Shown one piece after another: positions 1-8,267 of a stretch of DNA of 47,323 nt. Where the stretch lies: contig CAZCRT010000025.1 in NCBI GenBank assembly GCA_964501185.1, positions 1-47,323 on the forward strand, given 5' to 3'. The notes under the pieces were generated by a model that worked only from the letters and a program-made list of their open reading frames with translations, made no database searches and was not told where the DNA came from. Within the stretch, counting starts at the first letter, position 1. Each line of letters opens with the position of its first letter. Made by a program: the position numbers and the translations under genes. This stretch comes from BS150m-G50 sp964501185 [NCBI: uncultured Bacteroidia bacterium] (GTDB lineage Bacteria > CAIWAD01 > BS150m-G50).

Positions 1-83
1 CTCACAATTTAGGAACACTGCCCATTCTTATACACAACTTTTGAAGCTAACTCCACCTTGCGGTGTGGGGGAGGGATGTCGTT

Positions 84-2390
84 CTATCTTACCAGTACCA
101 TTTTCTGAGTGACGCTGTAGTTCCCTGCTGTCAACCGGTACAGATAAACCCCACTGGCGAGATCACCTGCATCAAAAACTACACTGTGTGTACCGGCAGC
201 ACGGTAACCCCCGACAGGTTGTGCCACCATCTCACCCAGCGTATTGTAGATCTCAAGTTGTACTGTTGCTGGTGTCGCCAGAGTGTATTCGATTGTGGTC
301 GTCGGGTTGAAAGGGTTGGGATAGTTCTGCGCGAGGGTGATGGTCTGTGGTGACCGCGCCTCTGCGGGGGGAACATCCTCCCACCAGAGCATACTCTGGG
401 CAGTCTCCAGATCGAGCGGATTGCGGTTGGCCAGTGTAAAGTCCACCGAACCACCACTCGTATGGAAGCGGATTACGGCGTCATATTCATCATCACCGAT
501 AACTGCATTCCAGACATATTCATAGAGTCCAACCTGATATAGTTCCACTGGATCACCGAGATTGCCATTGATCTGTGAGACATCGATATCGGGGATATTC
601 TCGAAATACAGAAGCTCGATCGAATCCAGTGTCAGGGTTGAAGCACCTTCGTTAAGCAGATGCATGAAATCGACTATCTCATAGCTACCATCCTCCAGCG
701 CTCCCCAGTTCCAGGCGGTTCCTGCAAGACAGGTAGCGTGAGCGGCACTGTTCCAGGCATCTCCGCAGGGCACATCCTCCACCGGGACCTGCACATACCA
801 GACCGGGTTGTCGGTCCATGCACCTTCATCCTGTACGATGCCACCCGCATCCAGGTCTTCCAGGAACTCAAGGTGCAACTTACCATCATATACGATTTCT
901 GCCAGAGTGCCCCAGGCTTCCGAAGCGCAATCACCCGCTACGCAGGCTGGTGCATAGGTGTCGGTGATATTGACCGCCGGCCCCCAGCTGCTGCCATAGT
1001 CGCAGGAAGAGCGCATCCAGAGATCGGCGTTAGAAAAACCACCTGCAGAGGTGTCAGGCAGATTGGTGAAATTGCGCCACATGCAGTAGAGGGTGTTGGT
1101 AGCCGGATCAATCGCCAGGGAAGGACGATCGTTCAGCGAACCCCAGCCACCCGGATCACCATCGAAGTAGGTGGCGAAGTCAGCGTGATCCTCATTATTG
1201 CTGCCAACATAACCGGCGATATGACTGAACTCGATCTCCTCATCCACCGCGGCAATCATTGCGTGCCATACCTGGCCGGTACGCGCCCACCGTTCAAAGT
1301 AGGTGCTGTCCGCTACCACGCCGTCCAGCAGTGTGTAGTCCGCCCAGTAGGGCCGGGTGGTATAGCCTAAATGCAGGTTGCCATCACTGTCAAACACACC
1401 GTCGATATCGCAATACCCGTAGACATGGCCGGGGAGAGGATGCTCTGTGTTTTCCGCATCTTCCATCTGTGTGACATTGATGCTGCTGACCTGCTCCCAG
1501 TCGGTGAAATCACCATCTGCGGAGATATGCACCCAGACATCGTTGTTCATCTGGGAAAAAATCAATCCACCTTCGTTGGGATGCAGCGGCAGGTGGTTAT
1601 GAGTAAGGATGGCTACCTGATCGTCAAATTCGGAGGTCACTACAGTGGCAGAAATGCCGCCACCTGATGTGGGGATCGGTATCCAGGCAGGAGTTTCCCA
1701 GGTAGCGAAATCGAGAGTGGCGTCATAGCTGATACCACCTCCGGTTTCCGGAATAGCGATGACATGAACTTTGTTGCTGTTGTCGATGGCGATATGAGGC
1801 CAGATCGGGGGAAACTCAGTTGGAGGATGATTGCAGGGCAGGAAAGCCAGCCAGCAGCTACCCCAATCTGGTGAAACCGTTGTACCGAGGCCACTACCGG
1901 GGTTCTGGTGAAAGGCGACCACAGCGGCATTTTCGTACATCCCGATGCTGTCCATAACATCGATGGTGCAATAACCGGAACGGGCGGTGTTGTCAACTGA
2001 GACCGGCCCGTATAGAGTGTCCTCCTGATAACAGACATAGACAGCATGCCGGTCACTGGCCCCCTCATTGTAACCCTTCATCCAGCAGATATGGACAGTG
2101 CCGTTTTCACTGACCGCGATCTGCTTGCCCTGGGTGGCGTTATGCTGATAATCGTACCAGCTGTTTCCAATCAGCCAGGCATCGCGGTTGCAGGGACGCC
2201 AGTCACCATTTCCGAATGCGACCGGCCCCGGGGCGAAGCGAGAGTCAGGACCGATTACAGGATAAGCCCTGGTTTCAAGTGCACGCTGGTTCGCTGCCAG
2301 TTCGCTGGCATAAGCATCTGGAGCGTTGAGGTTGAATGCCGTAACCAGCAGGCAGAGGAGCAATGGTTGAAATAGAAGTTCTTTTAGCAT
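84..2390 (-). CDS. Secreted Asp-box protein with C-terminal sorting domain
   Basis: Predicted exported protein of 768 residues. I start it at the ATG at 2390 because AAGGAGAG lies about 6 nt upstream and the protein then opens directly with a signal peptide (hydrophobic stretch to about residue 28, cleavage near DAYA). An in-frame upstream start would put 13 charged residues in front of it. Two Asp-box motifs (SxDxGxxW) are visible at about residues 173-180 and 462-469, which suggests a sialidase-type beta-propeller, though no catalytic set can be assigned. The last 80 residues contain NYPNPFNPTT and a beta-sandwich ending SVTQKMVLVR, the FCB-group sorting/anchoring domain processed by type IX-like secretion. 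The function is probably binding or hydrolysis of an extracellular polymer. It is separated from its upstream neighbour by more than 500 bases and looks monocistronic. Confidence 0.85.
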   Translation of the reverse strand: MLKELLFQPLLLCLLVTAFNLNAPDAYASELAANQRALETRAYPVIGPDSRFAPGPVAFGNGDWRPCNRDAWLIGNSWYDYQHNATQGKQIAVSENGTVHICWMKGYNEGASDRHAVYVCYQEDTLYGPVSVDNTARSGYCTIDVMDSIGMYENAAVVAFHQNPGSGLGTTVSPDWGSCWLAFLPCNHPPTEFPPIWPHIAIDNSNKVHVIAIPETGGGISYDATLDFATWETPAWIPIPTSGGGISATVVTSEFDDQVAILTHNHLPLHPNEGGLIFSQMNNDVWVHISADGDFTDWEQVSSINVTQMEDAENTEHPLPGHVYGYCDIDGVFDSDGNLHLGYTTRPYWADYTLLDGVVADSTYFERWARTGQVWHAMIAAVDEEIEFSHIAGYVGSNNEDHADFATYFDGDPGGWGSLNDRPSLAIDPATNTLYCMWRNFTNLPDTSAGGFSNADLWMRSSCDYGSSWGPAVNITDTYAPACVAGDCASEAWGTLAEIVYDGKLHLEFLEDLDAGGIVQDEGAWTDNPVWYVQVPVEDVPCGDAWNSAAHATCLAGTAWNWGALEDGSYEIVDFMHLLNEGASTLTLDSIELLYFENIPDIDVSQINGNLGDPVELYQVGLYEYVWNAVIGDDEYDAVIRFHTSGGSVDFTLANRNPLDLETAQSMLWWEDVPPAEARSPQTITLAQNYPNPFNPTTTIEYTLATPATVQLEIYNTLGEMVAQPVGGYRAAGTHSVVFDAGDLASGVYLYRLTAGNYSVTQKMVLVR

Positions 2391-2904
2391 GGTTCTCTCC
2401 TTGTCAAATGAAACTTTATGAAATGACAAGCATCCTTTGAGCTATTTTTTCTGGAAATCCATGGAACCCCGGGATGCAGGGGACTTCAATATCTCTATGC
2501 AGGCTGTCATTGCGGGCTGCCGATCGATGAAAACCTGCATCTGAAAACTGAAGGAATGTGGAATCGTCGCGTAATGCAAATCCAGGATCTGGACTGCGTT
2601 ATCTATTAACAGCGATTCTCAGAAGAAACTGTCTTTCGAAAACAGTCACTTAAGAATCGCTTAACAGTATTTCCCAGAAATGATAATCTGCACTGCAATT
2701 CTTTTCTGGAAATACTATGAACAGTTGTTGGTTTCATCTGTTCCGGTTCGGTTTGTGGTAACCGATGCTATTCCGATATAACAGCTATTCAAGCAATATT
2801 TATGCCAGCAACAGAGTTCGAACTAATACTACGATTACTTCTTATGGGTGAATCTACATTAACGCTGGAGTCACTTTGTATATGTATGAAAAATCTAACA
2901 GATC
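2391..2904. other. Non-coding gap holding repeat copy A
   Basis: No convincing gene lies in these 514 bases between the MATE gene stop and the start of the sorting-domain protein. The gap must carry the promoter of the latter, but I see no clear -35/-10 pair. Its notable content is the composite inverted repeat at 2611-2716. A small extra hairpin (GAACAG...CTGTTC) follows directly after it. Confidence 0.6.
2611..2716 (+). repeat. Composite structured repeat, copy A (IR1 then IR2)
   Basis: Two consecutive inverted repeats. IR1 arms are AGCGATTCT (2611-2619) and AGAATCGCT (2653-2661), perfect over 9 bp, enclosing a smaller stem ACTGT/ACAGT around TTTCGAAA. After exactly 4 nt, IR2 arms are AGTATTTCCCAGAAA (2666-2680) and TTTCTGGAAATACT (2703-2716), pairing with one bulged base. 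The reverse complement of IR1 aligns without gaps to the right half of IR1 in copy B (about 30 of 39 positions identical), so the copies are homologous and B is inverted relative to A. It lies 221 bases upstream of the gene starting at 2390. Confidence 0.8.
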
Positions 2905-4266
2905 TCACTCACCCATTTCCACCTTAACCTGCCGGAAACGATGGTTGAGCCAGGTGAATGCGGTGGATGCTGAGATGCAGATTGAGATGACCATTGCGTA
3001 CCAGACCCATTCCAGCGGTTTGCCCAGTATCTGTGTGAAAATCCAGGCCAGTGGTGCACTTACCAGAGCCACCCGGATAGAGGTGATGACCAGCATGGGA
3101 GTTCCCCGTCCCAGCCCCTGCAGAATACGGCCGGAAGTCATACCGACTGAAATCAGCGGAAAAACAAATACGATTGTGCGAATGTAAGCGATAGCTACCC
3201 GCTGGATTTCCAGGTCCGGTGTAAAAATCCGGAAGACATAAGGTGCTATCAACCAGAAAACCACCCCACAGCTGATACCAATTATGACTGCAGTACTCAT
3301 CCCGTAGCGCACGACCATGCGAATCAGATCGAGACGGCGGGCCCCGTAGAACATCCCGACCAGTGTCACCAGTGCCATGGCGATCGAGATGATCGGCAGA
3401 AAATAGAGCTGGTCAAGGCGAATCGCTACCTGATAACCGGCGACCGCAGCTGGAGAGAAGCGGATCAGGATGAAATTGAACAGACCGCCACCGAAGGACA
3501 TGATCACCATCGACATTGATGCCGGCAGACCGATGCGCAGAATATCACGCAGTATCGTCCGGCGGAAGCGGAAAACCGCCAGGCGCAGTCGCAGATGGAT
3601 ACGCCTCCTGACAAATACCATATATACGAATACCAGTGCTACCAGCAGCTGGCTGATGAATGTCGCCCAGGCAGCTCCCTGGATACCCCAGCCAAAACTG
3701 AAGATGAAAATGGGATCGAGGATGATATTGAGAATGGAGCCACCACTCTGGATAACAACCGGCAGACGGGTGTCTCCTTCACCATTGTAAATGGAACGAA
3801 ACATTACCGCTGAGGATGAGAAGATAAAACCATAGGCTATAATGCGAAAATAGCTGCTTGAGGGTTCCAGCAGCTCCGGTGTCACACCGATCAGTGTCAA
3901 TAATGGTTCGGCAAAAAGGACACCACCTGCTGTGAAGACAGCCCCCAGCAGAACACCCAGCAGCAACCCATGTTCAGCGGCGTTCTCCGCGTCCTCGCTG
4001 TTACCCGCCCCGATGGAACGGGCGATAACGGCAGTCAGGCCGGAACCCAGCCCGAAAGTAATACCCAGCGCAAAGAAGATGATCGGAAAATTAAACGAGA
4101 GTGCGGCAATCGCATCAGAGGAAATCCGCCCGACAAAAATCATATCCGCAATACTGTATGCAGTCTGCACCAGCATACCATACAGTACAGGCAAAGCCAG
4201 TGTCCAGAGCGCACGGCGGGGATTTGCTTTAAAAGCTTCCAGACGCTTGTTGTTGCGGTCTTTCAA
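2905..4266 (-). CDS. MATE family efflux transporter
   Basis: Multidrug and toxin extrusion transporter, an inner-membrane antiporter that exports cationic compounds in exchange for Na+ or H+. It has 453 residues, the usual family length, with about 12 hydrophobic segments and the characteristic N-terminal core around residues 18-50 (LALPVLYGMLVQTAYSIAD, VGRIS). A second MatE half begins near residue 235 (LRIGLPASMSM). The start is a TTG at 4266 directly following an in-frame stop a few codons upstream. There is no good Shine-Dalgarno sequence, so a slightly later start is possible, but the conserved NPRRALW segment at residue 15 must be included. It stands alone on the minus strand with no regulator next to it. 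The substrate cannot be told from sequence. Confidence 0.9.
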   Translation of the reverse strand: MKDRNNKRLEAFKANPRRALWTLALPVLYGMLVQTAYSIADMIFVGRISSDAIAALSFNFPIIFFALGITFGLGSGLTAVIARSIGAGNSEDAENAAEHGLLLGVLLGAVFTAGGVLFAEPLLTLIGVTPELLEPSSSYFRIIAYGFIFSSSAVMFRSIYNGEGDTRLPVVIQSGGSILNIILDPIFIFSFGWGIQGAAWATFISQLLVALVFVYMVFVRRRIHLRLRLAVFRFRRTILRDILRIGLPASMSMVIMSFGGGLFNFILIRFSPAAVAGYQVAIRLDQLYFLPIISIAMALVTLVGMFYGARRLDLIRMVVRYGMSTAVIIGISCGVVFWLIAPYVFRIFTPDLEIQRVAIAYIRTIVFVFPLISVGMTSGRILQGLGRGTPMLVITSIRVALVSAPLAWIFTQILGKPLEWVWYAMVISICISASTAFTWLNHRFRQVKVEMGE

Positions 4267-4378
4267 GGGGTGTCCGGTTTCAGGTTACATGAAGCATAGA
4301 TTTTAACGGCTGGCGCAGTACGACAGACAGGCTACAAGTTAACAGTTAAAGGGAGATATCCGAGAGAAGTCGGATGGG

Positions 4379-4939
4379 TTACCACTTGAGCCCTGCACTG
4401 ACAGTTATTGATTTCCCGAAATCGAAAAACCCCCAGTGATACTGGCTACCATCACTCATCCTGCCGAAAGTGGGAAGGTGCAGTGAGAATTCTATTCCCC
4501 TCTGAGATTGTGCGAAACTGTGATAATAGCCAACTCCAAAACTGAATAGAAGCATCATATAGGCATGATTGGAAATCAGCGAAGTGAAGTGCGTGGTTAA
4601 ACTCTCAGTGGGATGGCCGGAAAGGAGTACTCCTAATCCAATACCTTTGTCCATTTCAGAAACCCGTTCATCGTCCTCTGAGGTGTATTCCAGGTCCGAT
4701 ACGATTTTTGAAATCAGCCCGGTTATATCCAGCCCATCATTAACAGTAGTTGAAAGCCCCAGAGTGCTGATCCTGCAACCGTAAATGGTGTCGCACTTAT
4801 ACCCGCACAGCATTTCATAGTTTTTTTCAATAGAGGAATATCCCGCGTATACACCGGTGATCTGACCGGGTTCAGCTTCTGCCGGTTGCAGCCACAGCAG
4901 GATTGCAATAACTGAAGCAAGTAATATCGGTTTTCTCAT
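4379..4939 (-). CDS. Small secreted outer-membrane-type protein, unknown function
   Basis: 186-residue protein of unknown function. A signal peptide is clear (MRKPILLASVIAILLWLQP, cleavage after AEAEA-like residues near 23). The mature part alternates polar and hydrophobic residues and ends in an aromatic residue (SAGLKW), as small outer-membrane beta-barrels do. It contains a Cys-rich start (CGYKC, then C) that could form disulfides. GGGAG sits about 7 nt before the ATG. It shares an orientation with the hemerythrin gene, but 168 bases separate them, so co-transcription is uncertain. I recognise no family. Confidence 0.65.
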   Translation of the reverse strand: MRKPILLASVIAILLWLQPAEAEPGQITGVYAGYSSIEKNYEMLCGYKCDTIYGCRISTLGLSTTVNDGLDITGLISKIVSDLEYTSEDDERVSEMDKGIGLGVLLSGHPTESLTTHFTSLISNHAYMMLLFSFGVGYYHSFAQSQRGIEFSLHLPTFGRMSDGSQYHWGFFDFGKSITVSAGLKW

Positions 4940-5107
4940 AACTGCTCCCTGAGGCTGGAATCTGTAGAAACGCAGTCAGGTGTTTGTATGGGTAAATGTA
5001 GGTGTTATTTTTGTCATTTACAAGGGGGGAAAGGGATATGTGCGAGTTTGGACGGAGTAATGATCTGTTGATAGATGTAACTCCAGTTCTTCCTGTTCTC
5101 ATCCTGT

Positions 5108-5533
5108 TCAGGTTGATTCTTCGGACTGCCTATACTCGGCAAGAAACGGTTCAATCTTCTTATCCATGTTCATAATGTGCTTTATCAACCAGTCCTTAAC
5201 AAAGCGAAGCATTTCCTGAGGGGACAAACCTTCGCTTGAAATCTGATGTTCAAATTCCATCACCTGGCGCTTAAATGCTGAATGCGCTTTCTTCCGTTCG
5301 TTGATAAGCGGGTAGTTGATCTTCTCCATGACCTGCTCTTCATCAGCAAAATGGTTTTGAATATAAAGCTTCAGTTTGTTTACCAGATCCTGTACATGTT
5401 TCTGATGGAAATCATGCTGCGTAGCCTCGTAGAGCTCGTTGATTATATCAAACAAGCCCTGATGCTGGCTGTCCAGTGTCTGGGAACCAATACTATATTT
5501 ATCATTCCAGATTGCGAACAAGATATCTGACAC
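5108..5533 (-). CDS. Bacteriohemerythrin-like oxygen/iron-binding protein
   Basis: Single-domain hemerythrin of 141 residues, a cytoplasmic four-helix bundle that normally carries a non-heme di-iron site and binds O2. I chose the GTG at 5533 because AGGAG lies 5-6 nt upstream and the protein then starts, as usual, shortly before the W-N-D-K-Y-S-I-G segment. An ATG 11 codons upstream lacks a ribosome site. Ligand positions visible: H24 (DSQHQGLF), H61 and E65 (NHFADEE), H84, and H119...D124 (HIMNMD). The His that normally begins the HxxxH pair is Arg here (R80, codon CGG at 5294-5296), so one of the seven canonical ligands is missing. The protein may bind metal differently or be a sensor or storage variant. 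No neighbouring gene points to a partner. Confidence 0.85.
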   Translation of the reverse strand: MSDILFAIWNDKYSIGSQTLDSQHQGLFDIINELYEATQHDFHQKHVQDLVNKLKLYIQNHFADEEQVMEKINYPLINERKKAHSAFKRQVMEFEHQISSEGLSPQEMLRFVKDWLIKHIMNMDKKIEPFLAEYRQSEEST

Positions 5534-5924
5534 TATTTCTCCTGGTTTTTTTACTACTGGTCCCATCCGCTATACCATACTTACCACTTACTACCATCAC
5601 CATACTGGCCACTATTACTGCTTCTTTTTTTCCGTGCAATACTCGGTGATTCCGGCATTTACCAATTCGCGTTTGCTTTATTTTTCCCCTATTGTGCACT
5701 ACTGACTCATATGTAACATATTATATCTTTCCATGATGTACGCAACTTTAATTTCACTTCAGGCTGCTGTTACGTTTTCACGATTACCATAACTGCCCGG
5801 ACAACCAGTATAATACCATCCAACCCAACGATGAGTCGCACACACATGAGGTGATTCGAGAGGTTTGCAGAATTCAGTTGATGTGCAGCCAGTCAACGAG
5901 GTGTGAACTTCCTTCTGCAATGAG
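5534..5924. other. Non-coding leader region upstream of hemerythrin gene
   Basis: About 390 bases without a credible gene. On the minus strand a perfect TATAAT (5720-5725 read in reverse) lies about 185 bases before the hemerythrin start, but no matching -35 box sits at 16-18 nt, so I do not call a promoter with confidence. Nothing else is recognisable. Confidence 0.4.
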
Positions 5925-5952
5925 AGAAAAAGCCAACCTTGCGGCTGGCTTT
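5925..5952 (-). terminator. Intrinsic terminator of tRNA-Gln
   Basis: Read on the minus strand, 12 nt after the tRNA 3' end: a 9-bp stem (AAGCCAGCC / GGTTGGCTT with one G-U pair) closed by a GCAA tetraloop (a GNRA loop) and followed by a run of five T. This is a textbook Rho-independent terminator and closes the one-gene tRNA unit. Confidence 0.88.
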
Positions 5953-5963
5953 CTTGAAGTTTA

Positions 5964-6034
5964 CTGGGATACAGGGATTCGAACCCCGATTACACGGTCC
6001 AGAGCCGTGTGTCCTGCCATTGGACGATATCCCA
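5964..6034 (-). tRNA. tRNA-Gln (anticodon CTG)
   Basis: A full 71-nt cloverleaf on the minus strand. Acceptor TGGGATA/TATCCCA; D-stem GTCC/GGAC; anticodon stem CACGG/CCGTG around loop CTCTGGA, giving anticodon CTG, which reads CAG; variable loop TAAT; T-arm with the invariant TTCGAAT loop. The U1-A72 pair and discriminator G73 are the usual identity marks of bacterial tRNA-Gln. The 3' CCA is not encoded (GTAA follows) and must be added enzymatically. It has its own promoter and terminator, and no other tRNA is adjacent. Confidence 0.95.
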
Positions 6035-6047
6035 AAATCAGATGACC

Positions 6048-6076
6048 ATTTTAGAGGCTCACTGCTATGAATGCAA
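6048..6076 (-). promoter_or_regulatory. Sigma-70-type promoter of tRNA-Gln
   Basis: On the minus strand TTGCAT (6071-6076), a 17-nt spacer and TAAAAT (6048-6053, 5 of 6 consensus) lie directly before the tRNA. The expected transcription start falls about 6 nt before the mature 5' end, typical for a stable-RNA unit. Confidence 0.75.
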
Positions 6077-6118
6077 GAGTTTTCTGGCAGCCTGCAATTT
6101 TACATTCAAATCAGGTTT

Positions 6119-6231
6119 ATAGTATTGCTGAAGACCAAAATCCGTATCAAAATGCGTTATGACAGCAATACTATTCTGAAGCGAGGCTTGTTTACTTCCA
6201 GAGCTTTCTCAGAAAGCTTCACAAAGCCTCG
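6119..6231 (-). repeat. Composite structured repeat, diverged copy D
   Basis: Same architecture as copies A-C but with altered arms. The first inverted repeat has arms ATAGTATTGCTG (6119-6130) and CAGCAATACTAT (6163-6174), perfect over 12 bp. A second stem follows with outer arms CGAGGCTTGT (6182-6191) and ACAAAGCCTCG (6221-6231) and an inner perfect hairpin AGCTTTC-TCA-GAAAGCT (6202-6218). AGTATT/AATACT and AGCGA are shared with the other copies, and the changed arm positions are compensated on both sides. Its order (IR2 then IR1) matches copy B. The link to the family is weaker than for A-C because the spacer is 7 nt, not 4. Confidence 0.55.
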
Positions 6232-6310
6232 AAGCAACCGATGCATCCGATGACTTATCCACAGGGGCACCTGTTATAAGCATCGGTATGTATCACAAAA
6301 CTGAACCGGT

Positions 6311-7954
6311 CTACCAGACAATGCCCTGCAGGTTTCGTACTTCCAGTTTCAGTTTTTTACCTGAAGGCAGTTGCCCTGAAAACAGCGGTTCATTACCGGA
6401 TTGGACCTTCAGCGCCCCACTCTGCCATAGTACGGTGCCGTGCCGGTCCCGCACCCACCAGCTGCTGACAAGTCCCCTCCAACCTGTCTTCTCCAGCAGT
6501 TCCTGTTGCCGTGGCGAGGGGTCATTAAACTGGAGTTCTATCAGTTCCAGATAGCGCTCCCCCTTCCTCGTTCGACCTCTCCATACCAGCCCGGGTATTT
6601 CGTCAAAGGTCAGCCTGTTTCGATTGGTCTTCTCACCGCGGGTCAGCTCCCCCGGTATCTGTTTTATGGTAAACCTGATATCCTGCCGCTCTGCTTCCCG
6701 GCGCCAGGAATCCAGTTGAGCTGTTTCTCTACCCGCAGTCAGTAACAGTAACCGTTGAAATCCATCCTGCCCGCATTCCTCGAGCAGTTTACGGAGAGTG
6801 CCTGCTGTCAAAGCCTTACGCAGATTATCAACAAACAGAGCCGACTCATCCCGGTGGGCGTGATACAGTTTATCACTGACCGGTTCTGCAGCGTAACAAC
6901 CGAGCACATTTTCCTGAAACTGCCGCTCCTGTTTAACCCGGGTTTCCTGCGGGTACTGCATATGTGCAACCTGTGTGAGCGACTGAAGTTCATAGGCATT
7001 GTGTTGCTGTAGCCCTGCCATACGATCTTGTATCACGGAAATGGCCAGGGGGGAATTGTCCAGCCCGATCCAGCGCCTCTCCAGCTTCTCCGCTGCCACC
7101 AGTGTCGTTCCGGAGCCTGCAAAGGGGTCGAGTATGAGATCACCAGGGTCGGAGGATGCCAGGATGATCCTGGAGAGCAGCTCCAGCGGCTTCTGTGTCG
7201 GGTACGCCACCCGTTCCGGTTGATTTCCACGCAGAGCGGGGATATCCCATACATCCCGCATATTGGCCATGGTGTAGATGCCCTGCTCATCTTCATGCAG
7301 TTCAATATTACTGAAGCCGTATTTATGGCTCAGGTATGATTTCTCCTGCTGACGGTGCCAGCGAGCCTGGTCCGGATCCCTGACATAGAAAAGCAGCGTG
7401 TCATGCTTGCGGCCGAAGCCCAGCTTCTCCGGCATGCCTCCAGTCCGGTAGTACCAGATGATCTCGTTGACAAAACAGTTCGCACCGAAGATCTCATCCA
7501 GCAACAGGCGGGCTATCGGTGCCATGCGGTAATCGAGATGAAGATAAAGCGAACCGCTGCGGGAGAGCAGCTCATGGGAGAGCCGCAACCGTTCCTCCAG
7601 CAGATTCAGATAAGTGCCTCTGCTGTGCTGCCAGTTGTCATGATAGGCGATCGTTCCTGTTGTGTGCTTATTTTTCTGCCCCGCGGGTTGATGGAATTTT
7701 CTGCCGGTGGCAAAGGGAGGGTCAAGATAGATCAACTGTACTTCACCCCGCACAGTTGCCAGCAGGTGACGAAGACCCGGTGCGTTGTCACCCTGTAACA
7801 GTAAATTTGCTGCAGGCTGTGTTACATTCGATCTCCCTGCATTACCACATACCGGGAAGAACAACCGCGGGAGACCACTCTGTGGTACAGCAGTGAGTTC
7901 AATCTGCTTTTTCCGCCCGGGCCAGTTAAGTTCAATACCTGTACTGTTCGTCAT
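6311..7954 (-). CDS. Site-specific DNA methyltransferase (beta-class, DPPF motif)
   Basis: 547-residue enzyme transferring methyl from S-adenosylmethionine to adenine N6 or cytosine N4. The catalytic motif IV DPPF is at residues 78-81. TQKP (253-256) comes next, then the AdoMet-binding motif I DPFAGSGTT (276-284); this IV-before-I order defines the beta class, as in type III Mod and many solitary enzymes. The last 240 residues after the catalytic fold are unfamiliar, possibly target recognition or protein contact. The ATG at 7954 has only a weak ribosome site. No restriction endonuclease, helicase or specificity subunit lies beside it, so it looks like an orphan methylase for regulation or protection. 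The target sequence is not predictable from the protein. Confidence 0.88.
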   Translation of the reverse strand: MTNSTGIELNWPGRKKQIELTAVPQSGLPRLFFPVCGNAGRSNVTQPAANLLLQGDNAPGLRHLLATVRGEVQLIYLDPPFATGRKFHQPAGQKNKHTTGTIAYHDNWQHSRGTYLNLLEERLRLSHELLSRSGSLYLHLDYRMAPIARLLLDEIFGANCFVNEIIWYYRTGGMPEKLGFGRKHDTLLFYVRDPDQARWHRQQEKSYLSHKYGFSNIELHEDEQGIYTMANMRDVWDIPALRGNQPERVAYPTQKPLELLSRIILASSDPGDLILDPFAGSGTTLVAAEKLERRWIGLDNSPLAISVIQDRMAGLQQHNAYELQSLTQVAHMQYPQETRVKQERQFQENVLGCYAAEPVSDKLYHAHRDESALFVDNLRKALTAGTLRKLLEECGQDGFQRLLLLTAGRETAQLDSWRREAERQDIRFTIKQIPGELTRGEKTNRNRLTFDEIPGLVWRGRTRKGERYLELIELQFNDPSPRQQELLEKTGWRGLVSSWWVRDRHGTVLWQSGALKVQSGNEPLFSGQLPSGKKLKLEVRNLQGIVW

Positions 7955-8050
7955 CTACTCATTCTTCAGTGACAACCACTTTTCCACAACATCCCCCACA
8001 CCGGTTCAGACTGAGGTTCTCTATACCGGGATTTCCCTGGAGCGATAGAA

Positions 8051-8206
8051 ATAGTATTTCCCGCTTCGTTGCAACGCAACGCTTTAGCGAAAAACCAACG
8101 ATACAAATTATCACTTCCGGGAATACTAAAAAGCGATTCTAAAGCGTTACCTTGCAACGAACCATTTTTGACTGTTTATAAAAGACAATTCTGTTTGAGA
8201 ATCGCT
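8051..8206 (-). repeat. Composite structured repeat, copy B (IR2 then IR1)
   Basis: IR2 arms are AGTATTTCCCG (8053-8063) and CGGGAATACT (8118-8127), with one unpaired base. Four nt later IR1 arms AGCGATTCT (8132-8140) and AGAATCGCT (8198-8206) pair perfectly. A 22-nt inverted repeat with two mismatches links the two units: 8066-8087 pairs with 8139-8160. A perfect palindrome CGTTGCAACG (8067-8076) lies in the first loop. The copy is inverted relative to A and C. It occupies the space between the divergent methyltransferase and transketolase genes and ends 14 nt before a promoter-like sequence, so the plus-strand gene transcript probably does not include it. Confidence 0.8.
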
Positions 8207-8220
8207 ATATATTCAATAAT

Positions 8221-8249
8221 TTGCGAGATCAAAATCCGGATGTAATAAT
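8221..8249 (+). promoter_or_regulatory. Promoter candidate for transketolase-like gene
   Basis: TTGCGA (8221-8226), 17-nt spacer, AATAAT (8244-8249, 5 of 6). Transcription would begin near 8256, immediately before the AGGAGG ribosome site, giving a very short leader. The match is moderate and the -35 box is weak (4 of 6). Confidence 0.45.
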
Positions 8250-8267
8250 AGTCTTCAGGAGGAAATG

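Noticed and set aside
4992-5021. Inverted repeat GTAAATG...CATTTAC upstream of the small outer-membrane protein gene
   Set aside because: Arms of 7 bp with a 16-nt loop and no further support; could occur by chance in AT-rich sequence.
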